From contig CAVOWP010000012.1 in the NCBI GenBank assembly GCA_963700185.1, forward strand, positions 124,001 to 188,000: a stretch of DNA of 64,000 nt. The letters run 5' to 3'. Below the pieces are notes generated by a model that was not told the origin of the DNA, did no database searches, and was given only the letters and a program-made list of their open reading frames with translations. The stretch comes from AP-15 sp963700185. GTDB taxonomy: Bacteria > Pseudomonadota > Alphaproteobacteria > ATCC43930 > CGMCC-115725. Each line of letters opens with the position of its first letter. Position 1 is the stretch's first letter. Position numbers and translations under genes: made by a program. Below, piece after piece: positions 56,386 to 64,000 of this stretch.

Positions 56386-56493
56386 AAGCCAGGGTTTTCT
56401 GCGGCGTCTGCGCCCCTCTTTCGATCTCGTTGTAGCCATGTAATTTGATAGATTTATCTTGCATTTAGGTCATAAACCGCTAATCTTAGCACC

Positions 56494-58221
56494 ATGTATA
56501 TCGAAGCGGTGCCCAATCGCGGCTCGCCCCCCGCCATCCTGTTGCGCGAGAGCTTTCGCCAGAACGGCCGGGTCAGGAAGCGCACCTTGGCCAATCTATC
56601 GGATTGGCCCACCCCCCTGGTCGAGGGCTTTCGCACGCTGCTGAAGGGCGGTGTCGCCGTCGCCGCGGAGGGGATCCGCATCCGCCGCGCGCTGCCGCAC
56701 GGCCACGCCGCCTCGGTGCTGGGCACGATCCGGGCGATTGGCCTCGACCGGCTGCTCGGCAAGCCGATTGACAAGCGCCTCGTGCCGCTGGCGATCGCGT
56801 TGATTGCCAGCCGTCTGATCTCGCCCGCCTCCAAGCTCGCCACCGCGCGCGATCTTGCCGCCGATACCGCCGGTTCGAGCCTGGGCCGGCTGCTCGAGCT
56901 CGGCGCCGTCGAGGAGAGCGAGCTCTATCGCGCGCTCGACTGGCTCGGTGCGCGGCAGGCCGCAATCGAGACCGCGCTCGCCCGCCGCCACCTCAAGGAC
57001 GGGGCGCTGGTGCTCTATGACGTCTCCTCGTCCTGGCTCGAAGGCCGGTGCTGCGAGTTGGCGCGCTTTGGCTACTCGCGAGACGGCAAGAAGGGCAAAT
57101 TGCAGATCGTCTACGGCCTGTTGTGTGCGGCCGATGGCTGCCCAGTGGCGGTCGAAGTATTCGAAGGCAACACCGCCGACCCGATGACGCTGTCGACGCA
57201 AATCGACAAGCTCAAACAGCGCTTCGGCTTGTCGCGCGTTGTGCTGGTCGGCGACCGCGGCATGATCACCAGCGCCCGCATTCGCGACGAGCTGAAGCCC
57301 GCCGGGCTGGACTGGATCACCGCGCTCAGGGCGCCACAGATCCGCGCTCTTCTCGATACCGGTGCCTTCCAGCTTTCGCTGTTCGACGAGCGCGACTTGG
57401 CCGAGATCACCGCACCCGAGTTTCCCGGCGAGCGCTTGGTCGTGTGCAAGAACCCGCTACTGGCCGAGGAGCGGGCCCGCAAGCGCGAGGATCTGCTGCA
57501 GGCCACCGAGGCGGCATTGGCCAAGCTGGCCGACCAGATCGCCCGCAGCACCGGCCCCAGGGGCACCGACAGGATCGCGCGCGCCATCGGCCGTATCGAA
57601 AACCGCTACAAACTTGCCAAGCTGTTCGACATCACTGTCGGTGAATACGGCTTTACCTTTGCCCGCAGTCCCGTCCGCATTACCCAGGAGGCCCGGCTCG
57701 ACGGCTTTTATGTCATCCGCACCAGCGTCGAGGACAAAGCCTTGGCGGCCGAGAGCGTGGTCGGCGCCTATAAGAGCCTCGCCCGCGTCGAGCGCGCCTT
57801 CCGCAGTCTCAAGACTGTCGATCTGCACCTGCGACCGATCCACCATTGGCTGGCGTCGCGGGTGCGCGCCCATGTCTTCCTGTGCATGCTCGCCTGCCAT
57901 GTCGAATGGCACATGCGCGAGCGCCTCAAACCCATGTTGTTCGACGACGACGATCCTGCCGGCGCCGCCCGCGAGCGCGCCTCGATCGTCGCCCCCGCGC
58001 AGTCCTCGCCGGCGGCGCTGCGCAAGCGCTCCAGCAAACTCACCGCCAATGGCGGCCCGGTCCACAGCTTCCACAGCCTGCTGCGCGATCTCGCCACCTG
58101 CACCATCAACGCAGTGACCACCACTCTCAACCAGGCTTACAGCTTTACCCTGGTTGCCACCCCAACCCCAATCCAGGCTCAAGCCTTCACCCTGCTGGAT
58201 GTCGATCCGACCAAGCTGTAG
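56494..58221 (+). CDS. Transposase, IS1634 family (IS4-like DDE)
   Basis: A 575-residue transposase: MYIEAVPNRGSPPAILLRES, first Asp in LVLYDVSSSWLEG, second in VVLVGDRGMITSARI, and the Y-(2)-R-(3)-E(6)-K-like signature in YKSLARVERAFRSLKTVDL. HHWLASRVRAHVFLCMLA follows, typical of IS1634/IS1549-type proteins. The gene appears intact. I could not define terminal inverted repeats with certainty; the element probably spans about 56430-58270. Confidence 0.88.
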   Translation: MYIEAVPNRGSPPAILLRESFRQNGRVRKRTLANLSDWPTPLVEGFRTLLKGGVAVAAEGIRIRRALPHGHAASVLGTIRAIGLDRLLGKPIDKRLVPLAIALIASRLISPASKLATARDLAADTAGSSLGRLLELGAVEESELYRALDWLGARQAAIETALARRHLKDGALVLYDVSSSWLEGRCCELARFGYSRDGKKGKLQIVYGLLCAADGCPVAVEVFEGNTADPMTLSTQIDKLKQRFGLSRVVLVGDRGMITSARIRDELKPAGLDWITALRAPQIRALLDTGAFQLSLFDERDLAEITAPEFPGERLVVCKNPLLAEERARKREDLLQATEAALAKLADQIARSTGPRGTDRIARAIGRIENRYKLAKLFDITVGEYGFTFARSPVRITQEARLDGFYVIRTSVEDKALAAESVVGAYKSLARVERAFRSLKTVDLHLRPIHHWLASRVRAHVFLCMLACHVEWHMRERLKPMLFDDDDPAGAARERASIVAPAQSSPAALRKRSSKLTANGGPVHSFHSLLRDLATCTINAVTTTLNQAYSFTLVATPTPIQAQAFTLLDVDPTKL

Positions 58222-58399
58222 CCAGTAACACAGCACGCCCAGGAAAATTTTCTCCGTGGTGTCAATGACATGCGTCTAATCGAAGTAAAAACTTCGGGCT
58301 AAGCGGGACGAGATTATACGGGCACTTAGCTCTCGAGAGGGGGCGCCACTAATAAAAAAGAGTCGGGCCCTTTATTGGAGTCCAGATCATGGAAAGAGG

Positions 58400-58726
58400 G
58401 CAGCCTTTACAATATCAAAGCACTATGCAAGAAGGGGTGGACCCCACTATTGGTATGCATACCATACGCAATGGGATGAGTTTCTCAAGGAGGGAGAGCG
58501 CGGATATTTGGTCCTTGGATGCATGGACCGTGATCATGCGTTCGCTATCCCGACCGATGTTTTTCGCCCATTAATGGAGGATCTGAACACGACCAGAAAC
58601 GAAGATGGCACCTATTATTGGCACATCCAGCTTACCGAAAGTCTGTCAGGTGAAGTTTCCCTCATCGTACCGAAACGAAGGAACAATCTTCCATTATCGG
58701 AATATGGTCTCAAGCTGCAGGCGTAA
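58400..58726 (+). pseudogene. Remnant of a hypothetical protein gene
   Basis: One frame reads KHYARRGGPHYWYAYHTQWD then EFLKEGERGYLVLGCMDRDH and continues to TAA at 58726 (LPLSEYGLKLQA). The text is compositionally protein-like and of lower G+C than the surroundings, with no start codon in frame before 58508. It looks like the 3' part of a gene broken when the upstream insertion sequence arrived. Family not recognised. Confidence 0.4.
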
Positions 58727-58797
58727 TTTCGCACTAGCACGATGCTGGAAAAGGCTGCGAGTGAGTTGGAAACCACCGACAACCAAGTTCACCGTCA

Positions 58798-59039
58798 TTC
58801 CCGCGAAAGCGCAGGGCTGTCCGGGGAAATTTTTGCGGTCGAACAGGAGAGGAAATCGGTCGAATAACTTCGTCTTGGCCGGGCTTGACCCGGCCATCCA
58901 CGCCTTCGAGGAGCCGAAACAAAGGCGTGGATGCGCGGATCAAGTCCGCGCAAAGACGACTTGGGGGTGATACCAGTGTCGATAACCCCTCGCTCTTGCA
59001 AGATTAGTTTCCCCGGACAGCCCTGCGCGAAAGCGGGAA
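58798..59039. repeat. 32-bp inverted repeat enclosing another repeat
   Basis: Positions 58798-58829 and 59008-59039 are near-perfect inverted copies (AGGGCTGTCCGGGGAAA / TTTCCCCGGACAGCCCT at the inner end). They enclose the three-hairpin repeat at 58869-58961, giving a nested palindromic cluster. Confidence 0.8.
58869..58961. repeat. Three-hairpin dispersed repeat, copy 2
   Basis: Inverted relative to the copy at 9433-9524: GGCCGGG...CCCGGCC, CCACGCC...GGCGTGG and GCGCGGATCAAGTCCGCG. Most bases agree between copies. Confidence 0.8.
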
Positions 59040-59094
59040 TCTATCTAGATCAGCAGGTTATGAATTCCGGCTCTCCGCCTCGCTACGGCCGGAA

Positions 59095-59137
59095 TGACGG
59101 ATTTTGAAGTCATCGGGCATTTTTCAGCATCCTGCTA
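59095..59137. repeat. 43-bp repeat, copy 1 (inverted)
   Basis: Reads on the reverse strand TAGCAGGATGCTGAAAAATG then CCCGATGACTTCAAAATCCG; matches 63957-64000 in the opposite orientation with few changes. Confidence 0.75.
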
Positions 59138-59171
59138 GCCAAAACCGGTAAGGCGGCGCAGGCAGGCCTTC

Positions 59172-59483
59172 AGCTAACCGAAGGTCTTCACCGCCTGCTC
59201 GATTGCCGGTGCTGCCCTCTGGAGATCCTCGGGGATCATTGCTGGGGTCGCGTCGACGCTGGCGTTCAATGCCAGAAACCACGGCTCGGCAATTCGCGGG
59301 AGCTCTGAAGCGTCATTCATGTTGAGGACCAGGATGCCGGTGCGCCGGCCGCCTTCGGCAATGAAATAGGCGGCCTCGGGCTTTTGTTGCTCGAGGATGG
59401 TCCGAAATCACCTTGAAGCCGTCTTTTTTTGCAGCTGCATTGCCCGCCTCGACCGGAAACGAAACCTTGACCAGAAACCGCAT
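59172..59483 (-). pseudogene. DUF3303-like protein, frameshifted
   Basis: ATG 59483 gives MRFLVKVSFPVEAGNAAAKK DGFKVI-type text; after one extra T (ATTTCGG near 59403) it continues in the next frame as TILEQQKPEAAYFIAEGGR, NMNDASELPRIAEPWFLALN and ends VKTFG at 59172. With the repair it is a normal ~103-residue small protein of the DUF3303 kind. Function unknown. Confidence 0.7.
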
Positions 59484-59622
59484 TGTCTGCCTCCCCATCC
59501 CAAGTCTATGCCGACAGCATGACACGGACAGCAGGTCAGGGGATAGCGTCGGCAGCCGCGCCCGCTTCCCCTGAGGCGATCGAATAGGATAGCCTCGGTC
59601 TGATTAACAGCGGAGTGGCGGC

Positions 59623-60927
59623 ATGGCCGAGGGCGGGACTGCCGGGTATCTCGACGATTTCAGGGCGCGTGGTGACGCGATTGCCGAGGCGTGCACGCGT
59701 TGCGGCGCGTGCTTCCGGGCTTGCCCGATGGTTGCGCCGGCCGGTCTCGTTGAGGCGGACCCGGGAGACACCGCGGCCGGTATTATCGACCTGATCACCG
59801 GCGGCAGCGGGACCGAGGCGGCGGCTCGATGGGCGTCGGTGTGCAGCGGCAGCGGCAATTGCATTCCGGCCTGCCCCGAGGGCATCAACACGCGCTTCAT
59901 GGTCCAGCTCGCCCGTGGTTTTTGCCCGGGCGCAGGCCGGCGACAAGCCGCTCAACACGCGCTGGCGGCAGGGCTTCCAGACGATGAGCCGCGGGGTGCG
60001 GATTCTGTCCCGGCTGCAGCCTTCCGCCCGAGACTTTGGCCCGGGTCAGAGGACAATCCGGGGAGTTACTGCGCCAAAGCCCACCCGACGTCGTCTTCTA
60101 CACCGGGTGCAATATCCTGAAGACGCCGCACATCGCGCTGTTGTGCCTCGACGTACTCGATCTCCTCGGCGTGGACTACGAGGTCATGGGCGGGCCCGGG
60201 CAGTGCTGCGGCGTTTATCAGTTCCGCGAAGGCGATTTCGAAAACACCGCCCGCGTATCCTACACGACGATCGACGGCCTCGCCTCGGCCGGGACCCCGA
60301 CGGTGCTGTCCTGGTGTCCGAGCTGCCAGGTCCAAATCGGCGAAGTGACGTTGCCGAGCTATGAGGCGCGGTTCGGGGCTCGGCCGTTCGACCTCAACCC
60401 GTTCCTGGTGTTTCTCGCCGACCATGCGGAGACCCTCGCTCCGATGATGAAATACCGGGTCGAGAAACGCGTGGCGTTGCACGAGCGGCCGGTTTTGCCG
60501 TCGGTGCAAGCGGCGGTCCGCAAGCTGCTGGCGATCATACCGGGTGTCGAGCTCATCGAGATCGATGTGCCCCGAGTTCGGAACCCAGGCCAACAGCCTG
60601 GCGGTATTACCGGCGTTCAAGCGCGAGCTCGTTGGGCGCGAACTCGCCGCGGTGGCAGACGCCGGCGTGACGACGCTCGCGACGATCTACCATGCTTGCC
60701 ACCGCGAGCTTTGCGATGTCGGCGACGGGCGCAGCTTCGAGGTCGTCAATTTCATGGAGATCCTCGGCGAAGGGCTCGGCCTTCATGCCGCGGATCTCTA
60801 CAAGCGCCTCAAGATGATCCGGGACATCGACGACATCATCGCCGAGACGACCCCGCTGATCGCCGAGCACGGGCTCGACCTCGACACGGTGCGCGACGCG
60901 CTGCTCCAAGAATTTGGGGCGCAATGA
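59623..60927 (+). pseudogene. Fe-S protein with CCG domains (HdrB/GlpC-like), three +1 frameshifts
   Basis: Four consecutive frames make one ~434-residue protein. First: ACTRCGACFRACPMV and CSGSGNCIPACPEG, two [4Fe-4S] motifs. Later: FYTGCNILKTP, GGPGQCCGVYQF, SWCPSCQVQ and IYHACHRELCDV, the CCG motifs of heterodisulfide-reductase-like subunits. Extra bases are in GGTTTTT at ~59919, in GGGG at 60058-60061 (repair gives TIRELLRQSPPDVV) and in CCCC near 60571 (repair gives DVPEFGTQANSL). All cluster ligands are kept, which argues for recent damage or sequence error. Confidence 0.8.
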
Positions 60928-60946
60928 CCAAGTATCCGCTGCTGCG

Positions 60947-61774
60947 ATGATGACGCGCCCGATACCGTCGACCGGCGAGCCGATGCCGGTCATCGGGCTC
61001 GGCACTTGGCGCGCCTTCGACGTCGGCTCCGACGACACTGGACAGCGCCAGTTGCGCCAGGTGCTGCAGCGGCTGCTCGATGACGGCGGCCGGATCATCG
61101 ATACGTCGCCGATGTACGGCCGGGCCGAAGCGGTCACTGGCGATCTGCTGGCCGAATCCGCCGCGCGGCCGCGCGGCTTTCTCGCAACCAAGGTATGGAC
61201 GACAGGCCGTGAGCGCGGGATCGAGCAGATGCGGCATTCGGCTCAGCTGTTGCGCACCGAAATCATCGACCTGATGCAGATCCACAATCTCGTGGACTGG
61301 CGCACCCATCTGGCGACGTTGCGCCGGATGAAGGAAGAGGGAAGGGTGCGCTATATCGGGATCACCCACTACACGACCGGCGCCTTGCCCGAGCTCGCGC
61401 GCATTCTCCAAGCCGAACCAGGTATCGATTTTGTTCAATTGGGCTATTCGGTGGCCGCGCGAGCTGCAGAAACCGAGTTGCTGCCGATCGCCGTCGAGCG
61501 CGGCGTTGCGGTCATTGCCAACCAGCCATTGGAGCGAGGCGATCTGTTGCGCCGCGTTCGCCGGCAGGCATTACCCGATTGGGCGCGCGAATTCGACTGC
61601 ACCAGCTGGGCCCAGTTGTTCCTAAAATATATTCTGGCCGAGCCCGCCGTAACCTGTGTGATCCCGGCGACCGGCAATCCCGACCACATGAAGGACAATC
61701 TCGCCGCCGGCCTCGGCAGTCTCCCCAACGCGCGGCAGCGGGAGCAAATCCGCGCGCGATACAATGACGGCTAG
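60947..61774 (+). CDS. Aldo/keto reductase
   Basis: A 275-residue TIM-barrel oxidoreductase. The catalytic tetrad is visible: Asp in RIIDTSPMYGRAE with the Tyr, Lys in FLATKVWTTGRE, His in DLMQIHNLVDW. The C-terminal AVTCVIPATGNPDHMKDNLA binds NADPH. Tandem ATGs at 60947 and 60950. Its stop shares the CTAG at 61771-61774 with the convergent acyl-CoA dehydrogenase stop. Confidence 0.88.
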   Translation: MMTRPIPSTGEPMPVIGLGTWRAFDVGSDDTGQRQLRQVLQRLLDDGGRIIDTSPMYGRAEAVTGDLLAESAARPRGFLATKVWTTGRERGIEQMRHSAQLLRTEIIDLMQIHNLVDWRTHLATLRRMKEEGRVRYIGITHYTTGALPELARILQAEPGIDFVQLGYSVAARAAETELLPIAVERGVAVIANQPLERGDLLRRVRRQALPDWAREFDCTSWAQLFLKYILAEPAVTCVIPATGNPDHMKDNLAAGLGSLPNARQREQIRARYNDG

Positions 61775-62956
61775 CTTGCTGCGGCATTGCGCATCACGCG
61801 CTGGGCGATGCTCCAGCGGTGCACCTCCGACGGGCCGTCGTAGATACGGAAGGGGCGCACTTCGCGGAAGAGGCGTGCCACGATCGTGTCGTCTGTGATG
61901 CCGAGACCCCCGAGAATCTGCATGCTGCGGTCGACAACACGCCAGATGGCCTCGGAGCAGATGACCTTTGCCATGCTCGAACTCGTGCCGACCCCGCTCG
62001 CCGCGGTCGAGGATCCAGGCGGTGTGCCAGATGACGAGCCGGCATTGGTGGATGTCCATTTCGTTGTCGGCCAGCATGAAACCGACGCCCTCATGCTCGC
62101 CGATGGGCTTGCCGAAGGCGGTGCGCCGCCGCGCGTAATCGGTCGCGATGTCGTGGGCCCGGCGCGCGGCGCCGAGCCAGCGCATGCAATGCGTCAGGCG
62201 CGCCGGGGCGAGCCGCACCTGCGCATAACGAAAGCCCTCACCGACCCGCCCCAGAACCTGGCTTTCGTCCACCCGCAACCCGTCGAGCCGGACGACTGCA
62301 TGACCCCCGGTCATGTATTGATCGAGCGTGTCCAGCACCCGTTCGATATGAATCCCCGGCGCGCTCATCGGCGCGAGGAACATCGTCGCGCCGGCAGGCC
62401 CGCCCATGTCACTCTCGTTGCGTGCCATGACGATGCCGAGAGCGGCGCCGACCGCTCCGGTGATCAGCCATTTGCGCCCGTCGATGACAAACTCGTCGCC
62501 GTCGCGGCGGGCGGTCGTCAGCAGCATCGAGGGGTCTGCTCCGGCGCCGGGTGCCGGTTCGGTCATCATGAAACACGAGCGGATCTGCCCCGCCGCCATC
62601 GGCCGCAGCCACTGCTCCTTCTGCCGCTGCTCGGCGACTTCTTCGAGAAGGTGCATATTGGCTTCATCGGGCGCGAAGCAGTTGAGCGCCACCGGCCCGA
62701 GCGGCGAGTAGCCGGCGGCCTCGAATACGACCGCCTTGCCGCGGTGATCGAGCCCGAGCCCACCCCAATCGCGGCCGACATGCGGGCTGAGGAGGCTTGC
62801 CTCACGCCCGAGCGCGACGAGCTCGCGCCGCAAATCCTCGCTCGGCCCGTGCGCGGTCTGCCGCGGGTCGGGCTCGAACGGAATGATCCTGTCTCGCACA
62901 AACCGCTCGGTACGCTCCTTCAGCTCGACGAGATCGTCAGAGAGCGCAAAGTCCAT
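61771..62956 (-). pseudogene. Acyl-CoA dehydrogenase family protein, single +1 frameshift
   Basis: ATG 62956 gives MDFALSDDLVELKERTERFV; then FMMTEPAPGAGADPSMLLTT at the FAD site, ARRRTAFGKPIGEHEGVGFM in the C-terminal domain. After RGRHEF the family text continues one frame over as SSMAKVICSEAIWRVVDRSM and QILGGLGITDDTIVARLFRE, ending RNAAAS at 61771. Removing one T of GAGTTCGAG near 61995 restores a normal 394-residue protein. It would oxidise an acyl-CoA with ETF as acceptor. Likely functional if the indel is an error. Confidence 0.82.
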
Positions 62957-63208
62957 CGGTGTCTCCGATTCACCCGAGGTGACGGCAACTGCGGGCTATC
63001 CTCGGGCTTTCCGTCATAATTCGTCAAGCCGGCGTCATTCATTGTGATTAACTGATCTTAACTTGACATTCATTATGGTTTATGCAATTGTGTTGACCAC
63101 ATCCAGTGCTTAAACGAGACCGCCAAATTGCGCTATGGATCAAAAGCCGCGCGCCTTGGCGCAGCAATGGGCGCCGGCTTGTTCAACTCGAGTTCGGAGG
63201 AGAAGGCG

Positions 63209-63487
63209 ATGCGACTGCCAGACGATTCCCAAGCCTGCATCCGTTCCGCTCTGCGGCGGCGGCGGCGCACCTTGGGTCTGACGCAGAACGACGCGGCCAA
63301 TCTCCTCGGCATGTCGCGGGTGAGCTATCACCGGATCGAGACCGGGGTCCGCCGCATTCGGTTCATCGAGATCGCGGCGATTTGCGAGGCCTTCAACTGC
63401 CATGTCGGAGAGCTGGTGCAGGACGGCCAGCTCGCCAGTGCTTACGTCCACGCTGCTAAGGCCATTCTCGGCGAGGCATCGCCATGA
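63209..63487 (+). CDS. XRE-family HTH transcriptional regulator
   Basis: A 92-residue protein: SALRRRRRTLGLTQNDAANL, LGMSRVSYHRIETGVRRIRF and ICEAFNCHVGELV, a complete HTH_3 domain with short C-terminal helix. The ATG at 63209 follows GGAGGAGAAGG. It overlaps the spike-base gene by ATGA, so it may control or be co-made with a phage-like product. Confidence 0.88.
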   Translation: MRLPDDSQACIRSALRRRRRTLGLTQNDAANLLGMSRVSYHRIETGVRRIRFIEIAAICEAFNCHVGELVQDGQLASAYVHAAKAILGEASP

Positions 63488-63744
63488 CCCAAATCGGCAC
63501 CAGCGGGGACCCGCGCGCCTCAGATCCGGCGCATCATGCGGTTGCCGTCGTTCCAAGTGACACTGCCGATCTTGCTGCGGCGTCGACCTCCATCTACGTG
63601 GGTGTAAGCGGCAGCCTGAAGGTTACGATGCTGGGCGGCGAAATTCTTACTTTTGCCAATGTTCCAGTCGGGTGGCACCCGATCCGGGTGACCCGCGTGT
63701 GGACCAGCACCACCGCCACCAACATAATAGCCGTCTGGCGTTAG
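63484..63744 (+). CDS. Spike base protein, RCAP_rcc01079-like (gene transfer agent type)
   Basis: An 86-residue protein: AVVPSDTADLAAASTSIYVG then SGSLKVTMLGGEILTFANVP and VRVTRVWTSTTATNIIAVW. The VTPSDTADL...YVG...VPxG..P..V.RV..T.TTAT.I.AL pattern is that of small spike-base proteins of the alphaproteobacterial gene transfer agent and related phages. No other GTA genes are in this window. A terminator follows. Confidence 0.72.
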   Translation: MTQIGTSGDPRASDPAHHAVAVVPSDTADLAAASTSIYVGVSGSLKVTMLGGEILTFANVPVGWHPIRVTRVWTSTTATNIIAVWR

Positions 63745-63767
63745 TAGCCCATGCTGTCTCGGGCCGA

Positions 63768-63817
63768 ACCGGCGCCCCGTAATGCCATTACAGCAGTGCG
63801 GGGTCCGCCCGGTTTTT
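63768..63817 (+). terminator. Rho-independent terminator after spike-base gene
   Basis: ACCGG (63768-63772) pairs with CCGGT (63809-63813) and CCCCG (63775-63779) with CGGGG (63799-63803); a TTTTT run ends at 63817. The loop contains TAATG-C-CATTA, a second small hairpin. Confidence 0.7.
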
Positions 63818-63956
63818 CTCGAAAGTCAGAAAGAACGGCATCGTCAATCGTCGGCTGCCCTCTACCGCAATACCGCATGCTCGTGCTTTAACCCGGCGCT
63901 GAAGGCGACCAGCAGGCTTTTTTGCCTGATCACGCTCAGCAGTCGTGAAATAGCAC

Positions 63957-64000
63957 TAGCAGGCTGCTGAAAAATGCCCGCTGGCCCTAAAAATCCGTCA
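63957..64000. repeat. 44-bp repeat, copy 2
   Basis: TAGCAGGCTGCTGAAAAATG then CCCGCTGGCCC and AAAAATCCGTCA; an inverted copy is at 59095-59137. It runs to the window edge, so its full length is unknown. Confidence 0.75.

Overview
The window is chromosomal DNA of an alphaproteobacterium, most likely a GC-rich soil Hyphomicrobiales-type organism. The main pointers are a zeta-type F1-ATPase inhibitor (DUF1476), an intact form I aerobic CO dehydrogenase, an AtzG-like/amidase pair, many xenobiotic-type oxidoreductases, and GC-rich palindromic repeats of the kind common in that order. No rRNA, tRNA or CRISPR array was recognised. Species cannot be named from the sequence alone.

Layout. 0-7 kb: amidase/AtzG end, an SDR, a methyltransferase, a large SAM-cyclase-ATPase-TPR regulator, and two toxin-antitoxin pairs arranged back to back. 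7-12.5 kb: CoA-transferase, TauD-type dioxygenase, DEAD-box helicase with a structured leader, ATPase zeta subunit, NRDE protein and an orphan purS. 12.4-19.6 kb: hybrid histidine kinase, then a divergent tetronate (erythronate/threonate) cluster: binding protein, otnC, otnK / otnI, denD. 19.6-24.1 kb: Kup, an SDR plus FAH-hydrolase pair, and a double cold-shock protein. 24.2-29 kb: nitronate monooxygenase remnant, frameshifted HxlR regulator and coxMSL encoding CO dehydrogenase with the form I active-site motif AYRCSFR. 29-35 kb: IS1111-like remnant, nudC, and a wrecked MmeI-like restriction-modification gene. 35-43 kb: emrAB efflux with its TetR regulator and operator, a DUF427 protein, and a second molybdenum hydroxylase operon that is not form I CODH. 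43-48 kb: a TIR-like/P-loop ATPase defence-type gene split by an ISNCY-type element, then a decayed TA locus fused to an LpxR fragment. 48-56 kb: Sua5, MscL, luciferase-like monooxygenase, Rieske oxygenase alpha/beta, and a lower-GC island with an unknown 483-aa protein, a second beta-subunit remnant and a PD-(D/E)XK nuclease. 56-64 kb: IS1634-like transposase, repeat clusters, frameshifted DUF3303, Fe-S/CCG and acyl-CoA dehydrogenase genes, an aldo-keto reductase, and an HTH + GTA-type spike-base pair with a terminator.

Three themes stand out. (1) A palindromic GC-rich element occurs four times; two copies are translated inside proteins and one is a perfect 48-bp palindrome. (2) Two defence-like genes carry short non-triplet tandem duplications (25 bp and 14 bp) that break the frame, and one also holds an insertion sequence. 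(3) Many otherwise conserved genes carry +1 insertions, mostly in short homopolymers, which could be real decay or residual assembly error. That must be settled before calling them dead.
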